42,609 nt of DNA from Candidatus Hydrothermarchaeota archaeon. GTDB lineage: Archaea > Hydrothermarchaeota > Hydrothermarchaeia > Hydrothermarchaeales > BMS3B. The notes under the pieces were generated by a model, which had not been told where the DNA came from, searched no databases, and was given only the letters and a program-made list of their open reading frames with translations. Shown here one piece after another: positions 1-9,150 of the stretch (positions are counted from its first letter, which is position 1; every line of letters starts with the position of its first letter). The position numbers were made by a program, and so were the translations under genes. The stretch spans positions 1 to 42,609 of the forward strand of contig WANW01000023.1 in assembly GCA_015521615.1 (NCBI GenBank), read 5' to 3'.

Positions 1-898
1 CCTGCCCGAGTGGGATGTGAAGCACCACCCACTCTGTTGCATACTTTGAGGCTTTTCTTGTTTTTCTGAAAAACTTCTCATAGAAGCACAAGAGCGTGCT
101 GTACTCCCCTGGCGTGTTTTCAACCTCATCCCTGCCAATCTGAACTCTTATATTTGAATATCTTTCTGAGCTATTTAGAAGAGCCCTGCAACTCTCTTTA
201 AACTCTATAAGCTCACCGAGTGAGTTCATTTTCGGCAAAAATATCAAAGCTTTTCCAGTTTCTAAAAATGTCCTGTATATCAGCCCTGTATCTGCCCACA
301 CCAAAATTCCCAGAAAGTAGCACTTCGGGCAGAAGTTTTCAAAGTACTCCTTAAATGAATATCTCTCTCCATCTTTATATGACCTCACCCCACTTAAGCT
401 CTTAATTTTTGTGACAAGGGGATAGGAAGCCTGCTGGAGTTTTTTATATGGCTTATAAAATCTTTCACCGCACACAATGCAGGTTTCGTTGCCATCTCTG
501 ACGGCCAAATCCACAATTTTCTTTACAGCATCTATAACTTTATCCTGTGAGTAGATATCCTCCTTAAAGGCAACAATTCCGCCAACTTTCTTATTCTCTT
601 GAATCATTATAAAATCCTTCTTAATCTCCTTTTTCTCTCCTGTTTTATCATCCTCCCCCCATACGACAAGATTGTGACGGATGTTTTTTATTGCAATCCC
701 GAGCTGATGGGAGAATTTATCAATATCGCCTACAGAGATTGTCAACATAAAATCGTTTGCATATACATCTACATCCAGGTATTCCTGATTTTCTTTGAGC
801 AATTTTATCAGATATTCCAAGCCGTTGTCTAGCCAAGGGTTGTTATTAAGTGGAAAAGTTAATGTCTTCCCAACCGCCACACTCTCACTCCGGGGCAT
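1..898 (-). CDS. Type I CRISPR-associated Cas8-like large subunit (Cst1 / CXXC-CXXC-like), truncated by left window edge
   Basis: Manual translation of the - strand from ATG at 898 (GGAGGGGG upstream) is open to position 1: MPRSESVAVGKTLTFPLNNNPWLDNGLEYLIKLLKE...ETCIVCGERF...ENFCPKCYF... N-terminal NPWLDNGLEYL and two CXXC motifs resemble the CXXC-CXXC Cas8 group; a Cas6 gene lies nearby on the same strand. Confidence 0.55.
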   Translation of the reverse strand, partial: MPRSESVAVGKTLTFPLNNNPWLDNGLEYLIKLLKENQEYLDVDVYANDFMLTISVGDIDKFSHQLGIAIKNIRHNLVVWGEDDKTGEKKEIKKDFIMIQENKKVGGIVAFKEDIYSQDKVIDAVKKIVDLAVRDGNETCIVCGERFYKPYKKLQQASYPLVTKIKSLSGVRSYKDGERYSFKEYFENFCPKCYFLGILVWADTGLIYRTFLETGKALIFLPKMNSLGELIEFKESCRALLNSSERYSNIRVQIGRDEVENTPGEYSTLLCFYEKFFRKTRKASKYATEWVVLHIPLGQ

Positions 899-1004
899 TG
901 AACCCCCTCCATTTTCTGCTAACAGTGTTGAAACCGAGATTACTTAAAGCTTTCTATCTTGTGCCTCTGTTTTCCTCTGAAAATGTGTTGTTCACGGCAC
1001 GGCG

Positions 1005-1180
1005 CTACGCATAGAACAGCGGCACAAAGGCAACCTGCGTGTCGTTGATCTTCCTGATGCCGAACTCCCCGTCGGTGAAGACCACAGCTCGTTCAGGTTT
1101 GTAGGCTCTGAGAAAGCTGTAGAAAATTCTCCAGTTTTTCTTCAATTTTTCGTGGATAATACTCCATGAATTATAAAGTT
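1005..1180 (-). pseudogene. C-terminal remnant of an archaeal AAA ATPase (ATP-binding/DUF4143-type) ending ...YKPERAVVFTDGEFGIRKINDTQVAFVPLFYA*
   Basis: Short - strand open stretch with no start or ATPase core; the sequence resembles the C-terminal tail of mobile archaeal ATPases; upstream in-frame stop near 1180. Confidence 0.4.
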
Positions 1181-1265
1181 GTTAGTGGACTTAGTATCGC
1201 CATGGGATGAAAGGAACCTGTAGGTGGTGCAGGGAACAGCTTTAATTTGCGCTAATCTGGGCGAA

Positions 1266-1320
1266 AGTATAAATACCTCTTCCAGCAATAAATTAAATAG
1301 TTTAATTTATATATAAAACA
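1266..1320 (+). promoter_or_regulatory. Promoter region with TATA-like elements and perfect palindrome ATAAATTAAA-TAG-TTTAATTTAT (1288-1310) upstream of GYMM operon
   Basis: AGTATAAATA at ~1266-1275; 10-bp perfect inverted repeat with 3-nt centre; SD-like AAGGAGG follows at ~1320. Confidence 0.45.
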
Positions 1321-1336
1321 AGGAGGCGGGTGTGGC

Positions 1337-1819
1337 GTGAGCATAACACAAAAATTGGCTATTCTATATGCTATCCTCATAACCCTCGGCACAGCAGGTG
1401 CGCAGATGATGGGCTATAGAGAGGGCGGCTATGGAATGATGGGCGCTCCTGGCTATGGCTTTGAGCCCAACACGAGCTACTACTCTTACCGGGGCTATCA
1501 GACCTACCCCTATGGGTACGGAGGTATGCCCATGGGCGGATATGGTATGATGGGTGGTTACGGTATGATGGGCGGCATGATGCCGATGATGGGTGGCTAT
1601 GGCGGAGGTATGATGGGAGCTTATCCCGGCTATGGGATGGGCTACTCCGGTGGCTGGCTCCTGCTTCTTCTCATAGCCGTGGCAGTGGTTCTAATTTACT
1701 ACGCAAGGGGTAAGGAAGCTGCCCCTTCGAGTGCAAAGGATATCCTGGACATGAGGCTCGCGAGGGGCGAGATAACCCTGGAGGAGTACCAGAGGCTCAG
1801 AGAGGTGATTGAGGGATGA
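1337..1819 (+). CDS. Secreted/membrane Gly-Tyr-Met-repeat protein with C-terminal TM helix and SHOCT-like domain
   Basis: N-terminal signal-like segment; GGYGMMGGYGMMGGMMPMMGGYGGGMMG repeats; TM GGWLLLLLIAVAVVLIYYA; C-term DILDMRLARGEITLEEYQRLREVIEG fits SHOCT. Confidence 0.7.
   Translation: MSITQKLAILYAILITLGTAGAQMMGYREGGYGMMGAPGYGFEPNTSYYSYRGYQTYPYGYGGMPMGGYGMMGGYGMMGGMMPMMGGYGGGMMGAYPGYGMGYSGGWLLLLLIAVAVVLIYYARGKEAAPSSAKDILDMRLARGEITLEEYQRLREVIEG
1527..1620 (+). repeat. Imperfect tandem repeat encoding GGYGMM-type units
   Basis: ggatatggtatgatgggtggttacggtatgatgggcggc repeated units; similar units at 2461-2520 in the third gene. Confidence 0.7.
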
Positions 1820-2382
1820 AGCGCGGGATAGCGCTGATAATTGCAGCGGTTCTCGTATTCCTTGCAGTTGGGCTCTACTCGCAGTACTCCTACTACAGGG
1901 CGACTCCGCTCTATGGTGGTGGCATGCCCATGATGGGCACCCCCTATCAGGGGGCGCAGCCCGGCTATGCGAAGCCAGCGCCGCAGGTGCGCTTCTCCTC
2001 AAACGGTAAGATGATTTACTTCACCGGCGTGGACATGGAAGGCAACCGCATCCTGCCCAAGTACGGCGGACCCATGTGGCTGTACATGCACGGTGGAAGC
2101 TGTGTATCCTGCCACGGCGAAGACGGCAGGGGAGGCAGGCCGGTGATGATGTGCTCAGAGATTCCGCCGGACATAAGGTACAGTACGTTGACCAGCGAGG
2201 AGATGGAGCACGAGGGCGAGGAGGAGCATCCTCCCTACAACGAAACGACGATTAAGCGTGCCATAACCGAGGGTTTAAACCCCGCCGGCGAGGAGCTTGA
2301 CCCGTGCATGCCCAGATGGGAGATAAACGACAGAGACCTGAACGATCTGATTCTTTTCCTGAAGGAGCTCGACAGGAGGTGA
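1816..2382 (+). CDS. Membrane-anchored mono-heme c-type cytochrome
   Basis: N-terminal TM, single CVSCH heme motif in GGSCVSCHGEDGRGG, C-terminal helix DRDLNDLILFLKELDRR typical of class I cytochrome c; 4-nt overlap with upstream gene. Confidence 0.8.
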   Translation: MKRGIALIIAAVLVFLAVGLYSQYSYYRATPLYGGGMPMMGTPYQGAQPGYAKPAPQVRFSSNGKMIYFTGVDMEGNRILPKYGGPMWLYMHGGSCVSCHGEDGRGGRPVMMCSEIPPDIRYSTLTSEEMEHEGEEEHPPYNETTIKRAITEGLNPAGEELDPCMPRWEINDRDLNDLILFLKELDRR

Positions 2383-2387
2383 ATGAT

Positions 2388-2609
2388 TTGGCGAAAAACG
2401 ACAAGCTTGTGGCTGGGGTAATACTGACCGTTATCGGACTGCTCGGATTGAGCTCAGGTGGCATGATGGGCTACGGTGGAATGATGGGTGGCTACGGGAT
2501 GATGGGCGGCTACGGAATGGGTTTTGGCTTCTTCCCGCTGCTGATCAGTGCGGTGTTCCTGGGCATAACCCTCTTTGGGGTGTACCTGATATATGAGGCA
2601 GTGAAGTAA
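2388..2609 (+). CDS. Small membrane protein with (GGYGMM)n repeats
   Basis: LAKNDKLVAGVILTVIGLLGLSSGGMMGYGGMMGGYGMMGGYGMGFGFFPLLISAVFLGITLFGVYLIYEAVK; likely TTG start at 2388 after SD AGGAGG (ORF track start 2304 overlaps cytochrome gene). Confidence 0.65.
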   Translation: MAKNDKLVAGVILTVIGLLGLSSGGMMGYGGMMGGYGMMGGYGMGFGFFPLLISAVFLGITLFGVYLIYEAVK

Positions 2610-2620
2610 AGCAAATATTC

Positions 2621-2650
2621 ACTGTCAAAATTTTATTATTTTTTGACAGT
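2621..2650 (+). terminator. Perfect inverted repeat ACTGTCAAAA-N10-TTTTGACAGT, candidate terminator/regulatory hairpin
   Basis: 10-bp perfect arms, AT-rich loop, 11 nt after stop codon of the GYMM operon. Confidence 0.45.
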
Positions 2651-3055
2651 AGTTATCAAAAAACTTGAGTATTTTGATACTGAAATATCAAAGCATGGAA
2701 GTCGGGAGGTTTTTTTCATAATCCCCCGGTGAGCATATTTCTCCTGCTAATTTCAAAAGTCTAAGAGGCAGGCTGAGCAGAAAAGGTGCCCATCGGTAAA
2801 AAAACTCCTTCAAGTATGCGAAGGGTGACGCTTACCGAGAGGCGGCTCCGCGCCTTTATTGAGTTTTCCAGGGCGCTAATCGAAAACAACAGGAGGTCAG
2901 AGGCAGAGAGAAAGCCTCCTCGCTCCAAGCGTTAGGTCGGTGTCTTTGTATCTGTAGGCGCTGGCATTTTCTACCACTTTACGGAGGGCATTTTGCAGCG
3001 CTCACCACCTTTGATTTGTACTATACTTACTGATTAACGTACTGCTTTTGTAGAA

Positions 3056-3799
3056 TCACCTCCCAACCTTCACCTCCATAAACCCGAAGCCGAGGCTGTT
3101 CCTCTCCCCGAAGCCCGCGTCGATGCCAAAGCGCAGCAGCTCGCGCTGCTCCTTCGTTAGGTGCGAAAAGTGGAACTCCCACAGCGAGCCAAAGACGCGC
3201 ACCTCGCGGTTTTTAATCAAGAGGTGGTTGCATACCTGCTTCTTGAAAACAAACTGCTGGAATAGGGGCAGGTAGCGCTTCTCTTCCAGCTCCTCGCCAA
3301 GGAAACGCTTATACTTCTTAACAAGATTGTCCTCGAGCTGGCGCAGGAAGGCGTCGAAGGCTATGTTCGGGCGCCAGAAGACGTAGCTGTGCTCACTGGT
3401 GATGCCATACCTTGCGTAGCTGCGCCTCGGGATGCGCACTATTATTGGAGTCCTCGTGACAAGCGTGGTGGAGCGCCCTATTCGCGGAGACGCTATTCTG
3501 AGCTCCTTCAGCGCAAACTGCATGGCACCTATGCTGACACTCTCCCGCTGCAGCAGCGCTTCGGCAAAGGTTCGGATAAGCTCATTATCCGGCGAGGAGA
3601 TTGCCAGGTAGCGTGTATCTCCCGCGGCAATGTCAGCAGGCGGGTATATGTTTGAGAAGCAGAAGTACTTGTAACCCCTGAGGTCGTGCAGGTGCTCGTA
3701 GGCGGTGCCCTTAAGCAGCGAGTACACGAAACCCTGAAGCTTGGCATGGTAGCGCAGGTCGTAGGCGTAGTCGCCAGCGCTCTCAAGCGTAAGTATCAG
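3056..3799 (-). CDS. cas6: CRISPR repeat endoribonuclease Cas6
   Basis: C-terminal glycine-rich GFGERNSLGFGFMEVKV and the overall size fit Cas6. The track starts at internal ATG 3727, but the frame is open to 3811 and encodes (I)SRLILTLESAGDYAYDLRYHAKLQGFVYS, a typical Cas6 N-terminus. Confidence 0.8.
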   Translation of the reverse strand: MILTLESAGDYAYDLRYHAKLQGFVYSLLKGTAYEHLHDLRGYKYFCFSNIYPPADIAAGDTRYLAISSPDNELIRTFAEALLQRESVSIGAMQFALKELRIASPRIGRSTTLVTRTPIIVRIPRRSYARYGITSEHSYVFWRPNIAFDAFLRQLEDNLVKKYKRFLGEELEEKRYLPLFQQFVFKKQVCNHLLIKNREVRVFGSLWEFHFSHLTKEQRELLRFGIDAGFGERNSLGFGFMEVKVGR

Positions 3800-3850
3800 C
3801 CTGCTTATCCTTCACCCCTCCCGTATCAGCTGTAAACACAGCCGCTCCTC

Positions 3851-5263
3851 CTAATAACTCCTGCCCATTATTATGACATTCTCAGCCTTCTCGCCACAGC
3901 CCACGCAGGTGCCCTGCGCCGCCTCCTCGAGTATGCCCAATATATCAACGTCTGCGCTGTCCTCTATGCTCTTACCACACTCCTCGCGTCCGCACCAGGT
4001 AGTTTTAACCACACCACCCTTCTCCACCACCAGCGAGCGTATCTCCTCTATGCTCTGCGCGGAGTGAATCCTGCTCTCCATCTCCCTCCACGCGCGCTCT
4101 TTCAGGTTGGCGGCTATAGCGTTGAGCGTCTCCTGCACGCGCTCCTTTAGCTCGCCTCTCGGTACTGAGAAGCGCTCTCCCGTGTCGCGGCGCACAAGCG
4201 TAACCTCGCCCCGCTCAATATCCCTGGGTCCGAGCTCCACTCTCAGCGGAACGCCGCGTAGCTCCCAGTCGTAGTACTTTGCCCCGGGGCGAATGTCTCG
4301 AGAATCCACGTGTACCCTGAAGTCGGAGAGCTCCTCCATGAGCTTCTCCACTTCGCTATCCACAAGCTCCTTCTTATCCTTGAACCAGATGGGTATCACC
4401 ACAACCTGAATCGGCGCCACCTCTGGCATTAAGCAAAGACCAGAGTCGTCTCCATGCAGGGCGAGAAGCGCTGCTATAACGCGGTCGCTTATTCCGTAGC
4501 AGGTCTGGTAGGCGTACTCCTGCTCCCCCTGAGGGTTCTCGAAGGTTATCTCAAAGGTGCGGGAGAAGTTCTGCCCCAGGTTGTGCACCGTCGCAATCTG
4601 CAGCGTTCTCCCATCCGGGAAGATGGTATCGAAGGCCATGGTATACTCGGCGCCCGGGAACTTGTCCCAGTCGGGGCGGCGGGAGATGATGTAAGGTACG
4701 CCCAGCGTATCAAAGAAACGCTTATAGCACTCTATCGCCTCGCGCACCTGACGCTCCGCATCTTCTGCGCTTGCATGGGCAGTGTGCGCCTCCTTGAAGG
4801 TGGTTATCTCCCTGAGCCTTATAAGCGGACGGGTGTGCTTTGTCTCGTAGCGGAAGGTGTTCACCACCTGGTATATCTTCAGCGGCATGTCAGCGTGGCT
4901 CCTTATCCAGAGCGCAAAGATGGGGTAAATCGCCGTCTCGCTGGTCGGGCGGAGGGCAAGCTTCACCTTCAGCGGCTCGAGACCACCATGGGTAACCCAG
5001 TAAACCTCATCCTCGAAGCCAGCGATGTGCTTCGCCTCCTTGGCAAACTCGTGCTCAGGTATGAGCAGCGGAAAAAGTGCCTCCTCGTGTCCAGTGGCAT
5101 CGAGGATGCTGCGGATAAGCTCAACCACATGCCGGCGAATCTTAAAGCCGTAGGGGTACCACACGTACACCCCCTTGACAGGGTAGCGTACGTCCAGTAT
5201 CTCCGCCCTCTCAATTATCTCATTGTACCACTCGCTGAAGTTGTTCTTCCATCTCTCGCGCAT
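3851..5263 (-). CDS. proS: Prolyl-tRNA synthetase (archaeal/eukaryotic type)
   Basis: Class II motifs ([39 protein letters not shown]), C-terminal Cys-containing domain. Confidence 0.95.
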   Translation of the reverse strand: MRERWKNNFSEWYNEIIERAEILDVRYPVKGVYVWYPYGFKIRRHVVELIRSILDATGHEEALFPLLIPEHEFAKEAKHIAGFEDEVYWVTHGGLEPLKVKLALRPTSETAIYPIFALWIRSHADMPLKIYQVVNTFRYETKHTRPLIRLREITTFKEAHTAHASAEDAERQVREAIECYKRFFDTLGVPYIISRRPDWDKFPGAEYTMAFDTIFPDGRTLQIATVHNLGQNFSRTFEITFENPQGEQEYAYQTCYGISDRVIAALLALHGDDSGLCLMPEVAPIQVVVIPIWFKDKKELVDSEVEKLMEELSDFRVHVDSRDIRPGAKYYDWELRGVPLRVELGPRDIERGEVTLVRRDTGERFSVPRGELKERVQETLNAIAANLKERAWREMESRIHSAQSIEEIRSLVVEKGGVVKTTWCGREECGKSIEDSADVDILGILEEAAQGTCVGCGEKAENVIIMGRSY

Positions 5264-5320
5264 CTCATCACCGTTGCCTTGTCTAGCGCCATCAACGCAT
5301 GCGTTACAACTTTGCGATAT

Positions 5321-5899
5321 TTAAAGGTTGCCTGCGGCAATATCTGCAAAGTAGCGATGAAGGCGGGTGTCACGGGTAAGTTCTGGGTGGAAGGCACACG
5401 CCAAGTAGCGCCCCTGCCTGGCAAGCACAATCGCATCGTCCACTTTAGCCAGAACTTCCACATCCCTGCCAGCGCGGGTTATTATAGGAGCGCGGATGAA
5501 CACTGCATGGAAGGGTTTCTCCCCCAGCACTGGAATTTCCAGGTCCACCTCAAAGCTCTCCCGCTGTCTGCCAAAGGCATTCCTTGCGACGGCTATATCC
5601 ATGAGCCTCAGAGAAAACTGCTTGTAGCCTTCTATCTCCTTTGCCAATAGAATAGCCCCTGCGCAGGTGCCGAAGATTGCAAGCTCCGGCCTTGCACCAA
5701 TTGCTTTATCTATGTCATACTTCTGTATCAGCTTTCCTATGGTGGTGCTCTCTCCGCCGGGGATCACAAGCCCGTCCAGCTCCTCCACCTGCTCCGCCTT
5801 CTTCACTGCTATAACATCGCCTCTGCCACGTATAGCACGCTTCATCGCCGAGAGGTGCTCCGCAACATCGCCCTGAAGCGCAAGCACTCCCACCTTCAT
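5321..5899 (-). CDS. pdxT: Pyridoxal 5'-phosphate synthase glutaminase subunit
   Basis: MKVGVLALQGDVAEHLSAM, GGESTTIGKL, FGTCAGAILLA, CAFHPELT. Confidence 0.95.
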   Translation of the reverse strand: MKVGVLALQGDVAEHLSAMKRAIRGRGDVIAVKKAEQVEELDGLVIPGGESTTIGKLIQKYDIDKAIGARPELAIFGTCAGAILLAKEIEGYKQFSLRLMDIAVARNAFGRQRESFEVDLEIPVLGEKPFHAVFIRAPIITRAGRDVEVLAKVDDAIVLARQGRYLACAFHPELTRDTRLHRYFADIAAGNL

Positions 5900-6798
5900 T
5901 GCTCAGCCTCCCGCTTTGCCAGCTCAGAATCTATTATCGCCTTAAACGCCTCAAATGGCTGTGCTCCCTTCAGAGGGATGCCGTTTATAAAGAATGCCGG
6001 CGTACCCGTAACGCCTGCCCTGAGACCATCCTGAAGGTCCTTCCTCACCTCCTCCTCATACCTGCCTGATGCAAGACACACCTTAAAACTCTCCACGTCC
6101 AGACCTATCTGCTTTGCATACTCAACAAAGGCCACCTCGCCACGCTGTGCCCAGTCATCCTGCTTCTCGAAGAGCACATCATGGTACTCGAAGTACTTCC
6201 CCTGCTCCCCGGCGCAGTCCGCAGCCTCAGCCGCCTTGAGCGCATACACATGAATATTCTCAAGCGGGAAGTCGCGGTACACAAAGCGCACCTTTCCCCT
6301 GTAGGTCTCCAGTATCTTGTCCAGAGTCTCAAGTCTGAACTTCCTGCAGAAGGGGCACTGGTAGTCTGAGAACTCGATTATGACCACGGGTGCGTCGCTC
6401 GGACCTATAGCCGGGTCATCGTCCTGGCTCACCTGCACCCTGCGTGGCTCGGGCTTGTGCACAGGCTGGGACATGTTCACAAGCTGAATCACCAGGATTT
6501 CGCCGTCTCTGGTAACATAAACCGGAGCCACATACTGCACTTTACCGCCCCGGCTAACCTCAATATCAAGGCGATAGAGGTAATCCCCATAGGGAGAGGT
6601 ATTAACCAGCCTGCCGCTTAACCCGCGGGGCTTTAGGATGTTCTCGTCAATATAGGCAAGCGTCTTATTCCCGAGCTGCTGCATATCCATTGCAGCAGGG
6701 GCGGGGGTTTCGCGCTCACCAGGCTGGGAAGCAATAAAATAGCCAGCGGCGAGGCCAACTGCAATACCCACTACCATAAGCTGCAGGGCTCTATCCAT
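5896..6798 (-). CDS. DsbA-family thioredoxin-fold disulfide oxidoreductase, membrane anchored
   Basis: N-terminal TM; EFSDYQCPFCRKF; TGTPAFFINGIPLKGAQPFEAFKAIID. Confidence 0.9.
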   Translation of the reverse strand: MDRALQLMVVGIAVGLAAGYFIASQPGERETPAPAAMDMQQLGNKTLAYIDENILKPRGLSGRLVNTSPYGDYLYRLDIEVSRGGKVQYVAPVYVTRDGEILVIQLVNMSQPVHKPEPRRVQVSQDDDPAIGPSDAPVVIIEFSDYQCPFCRKFRLETLDKILETYRGKVRFVYRDFPLENIHVYALKAAEAADCAGEQGKYFEYHDVLFEKQDDWAQRGEVAFVEYAKQIGLDVESFKVCLASGRYEEEVRKDLQDGLRAGVTGTPAFFINGIPLKGAQPFEAFKAIIDSELAKREAEQ

Positions 6799-6807
6799 CC
6801 TATACCC

Positions 6808-7689
6808 CTACACACCGCGCACCTGCAGGAGTTCCTTCTCACTGAGCTGGCGTATGTCGATACCCTTCATGGGCTCGCCTATGCCCTTGGAAATCTCGGC
6901 GAGGAGTTCAAAGTCATCGTAGTGCGTCGTCGCCTCGACTATAGCGCGGGCCCTTGCCTCCGGGTCTGAGGACTTGAATATGCCAGAGCCCACGAAGATG
7001 CCGTCCGCACCTAGCTGCATCATCAGCGAAGCATCCGCAGGCGTCGCTATACCACCAGCAGCAAAGTTCACCACGGGCAGGCGTCCCAGCTTCGCCACCT
7101 CGCGAACAAGGTCTATGGGCGCCTGGAGCTCCTTCGCCGCGTAGTAAAGCTCGTCCTCACGCATGCCCTTCAGGCGGCGAATCTCGCCCATAACCAGGCG
7201 CATGTGGCGCACGGCTTCGACAATGTTACCGCTTCCTGCTTCGCCTTTGGTACGAATCATCGCCGCACCCTCGGCGATTCTGCGCAGCGCCTCGCCGAGG
7301 TTACGGGCGCCGCACACGAAGGGCACCTTAAACTTGTGCTTATCTATATGGTTCTGCTCGTCTGCAGGGGTTAAAACCTCGCTCTCATCTATGAAGTCAA
7401 CGCCCAGTGCTTCAAGAATCTGGGCCTCGGCGAAGTGGCCTATTCTCACCTTGGCCATCACGGGTATGCTCACCGCATCCATAATCTCCTGAATCTTCGC
7501 CGGGTCTGCCATCCTCGCAACGCCGCCAGCAGCGCGTATATCTGCGGGCACCTTCTCCAGTGCCATCACCGCCACCGCGCCAGCATCCTCAGCGATGCCC
7601 GCCTGCTCTGCGTTGGTGACGTCCATGATAACTCCGCCCTTCAGCATCTGCGCCAGCCCACGCTTCACCTTCACAGTACCTTTCCTCAC
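6808..7689 (-). CDS. pdxS: Pyridoxal 5'-phosphate synthase lyase subunit
   Basis: (M)[32 protein letters not shown] start at 7689 preceded by GGAGGG; track start at 7761 overlaps the upstream gene. Confidence 0.95.
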   Translation of the reverse strand: MRKGTVKVKRGLAQMLKGGVIMDVTNAEQAGIAEDAGAVAVMALEKVPADIRAAGGVARMADPAKIQEIMDAVSIPVMAKVRIGHFAEAQILEALGVDFIDESEVLTPADEQNHIDKHKFKVPFVCGARNLGEALRRIAEGAAMIRTKGEAGSGNIVEAVRHMRLVMGEIRRLKGMREDELYYAAKELQAPIDLVREVAKLGRLPVVNFAAGGIATPADASLMMQLGADGIFVGSGIFKSSDPEARARAIVEATTHYDDFELLAEISKGIGEPMKGIDIRQLSEKELLQVRGV

Positions 7690-7690
7690 G

Positions 7691-9037
7691 TCAATCCCTC
7701 CTGAGTATGAATCTCTTAACAGCAAGTTTCTTCTCCGCTGCCCTTGCAGCAGCATCCTCAATCCTGCGCCTCATCTCGGTCATATTTTCCGGCTCTTCTT
7801 CTCCAACAACCTTCTTAACCTTTGTATACGCTGCCTCTCTGAACTTCGCTTTGAGCTCGCGCTCGCCTTCGTCGCCCGCGATGTACACTCCTCTGCCTAC
7901 TTCTACTCTTCCTACCTCATAAACTTTTGCCACACCTCGCAGAGCCGCTTTTACCTTGGCAGCCCTATCCTGAGGCAGGATGAGCATCAGCGAGTCTGTG
8001 CTTATCCCGAGGGGATCAATCTCAAGCTCATTGAGCATCTCAAGAACCTTCCGGTTAACCGACTTATAAAGCTCCTCCTCGTATAGCACCAGCTTTTTGC
8101 GAGCAGTGCGCGAGATTTCCCAGGCGTCGCCACGAATTCCGCCGTTGGTGACATCACTCATCGCATGCACCTGGCTGAGGAAGCCACCATGAATGAGTGC
8201 CTCGCAGGCATGCATGAACTCAACATTCAGCGTCTCCTTAACCACGTCGTAGCGCTGATGATAAATTGCTATCGTTGTAATCGTGCCCCCGCCTTTTCCT
8301 TCTGTGAGGAGGATAACATCTCCGGGTTCAGCACGCCTTCTTGTTCTCGGAGGCTCGCTGCTCGTGCCTACTGCAGCCACGCTCGCAACCAGGCGCTCAC
8401 CAAACACCATGTCACCACCAACGCGAAGCGTACTCCCTGCGACGAGAGGCGTAGCACAGAGCTCGCCAACACATGCTACCCCGGCGGTAAAGTCAAAGAG
8501 CTTGCCCACATCACCGTCATCGGCGAGGTGAAGATCGCTTATAAGCGCCCTTGGTTTAGCACCCATCACATATACGTCGCGCAGCGCTGCTCTGGCTGCG
8601 TGGAAGCCGGCAAGGAAGGGAAACTCGCTCAAGCGGGAGTGCATTCCATCCACGGCTACAGTGATGTAACCCGCTTCTCCTCTGACCACACCGGCATCGT
8701 CCTGCTGGCGCGCATCCACCACCGCCTGGGTTGAGCCGATAATCTGTGCCAGCTTACGGTGCACAAAGAAGTCACCCTCCCCGCGTGACCCCACACCAAA
8801 CTCACCCATAGCAACGCCTGCCTCAGCGTAGCCCAGAAGCTCCCGCAGGAAGGTGTCGTCGAGCTCACTGAAACCCAGCGAAGCCCTTACCTCCTCAACA
8901 ATAGCACGGGCAAAGCGAAGGCGCTGCTCCTCACTCCAGTCTTTAAATTCTGCAATGCGTTTCGCGAGCTCAACAGCTATGCTCTCTTCGTCCTTGCCTT
9001 CAAGCAGTCTTCTTCTGACGAATCCTTCAAGATCCAT
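7691..9037 (-). CDS. AIR synthase (PurM/HypE)-like ATP-binding protein
   Basis: [62 protein letters not shown]-terminal helical extension. Confidence 0.75.
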   Translation of the reverse strand: MDLEGFVRRRLLEGKDEESIAVELAKRIAEFKDWSEEQRLRFARAIVEEVRASLGFSELDDTFLRELLGYAEAGVAMGEFGVGSRGEGDFFVHRKLAQIIGSTQAVVDARQQDDAGVVRGEAGYITVAVDGMHSRLSEFPFLAGFHAARAALRDVYVMGAKPRALISDLHLADDGDVGKLFDFTAGVACVGELCATPLVAGSTLRVGGDMVFGERLVASVAAVGTSSEPPRTRRRAEPGDVILLTEGKGGGTITTIAIYHQRYDVVKETLNVEFMHACEALIHGGFLSQVHAMSDVTNGGIRGDAWEISRTARKKLVLYEEELYKSVNRKVLEMLNELEIDPLGISTDSLMLILPQDRAAKVKAALRGVAKVYEVGRVEVGRGVYIAGDEGERELKAKFREAAYTKVKKVVGEEEPENMTEMRRRIEDAAARAAEKKLAVKRFILRRD

Positions 9038-9150
9038 TAACAGCTCCACTCTTTTGCTTAGTTATAACAACAACATCAAGAGGATACAGGCGGGGGCACT
9101 TTATAAAAAGGTTAATATATCGACTGCAATATTTTATAGCGGGTGCTGAG

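Noticed and set aside
599-832. 77-aa + strand ORF from the track
   Set aside because: Lies antisense inside the open - strand Cas8-like frame.
2610-3055. tRNA or known structured RNA in the long gap
   Set aside because: No T-loop (GGTTCRANNCC) or cloverleaf pattern noticed; frameshifted coding remnant is the better explanation.
1-4000. CRISPR array
   Set aside because: No direct-repeat/spacer pattern seen near cas6 or the Cas8-like gene; an array, if any, is outside the window.
4454-5650. 398-aa + strand ORF
   Set aside because: Antisense shadow of proS and pdxT, which have clear family motifs; translation has no recognisable domain.
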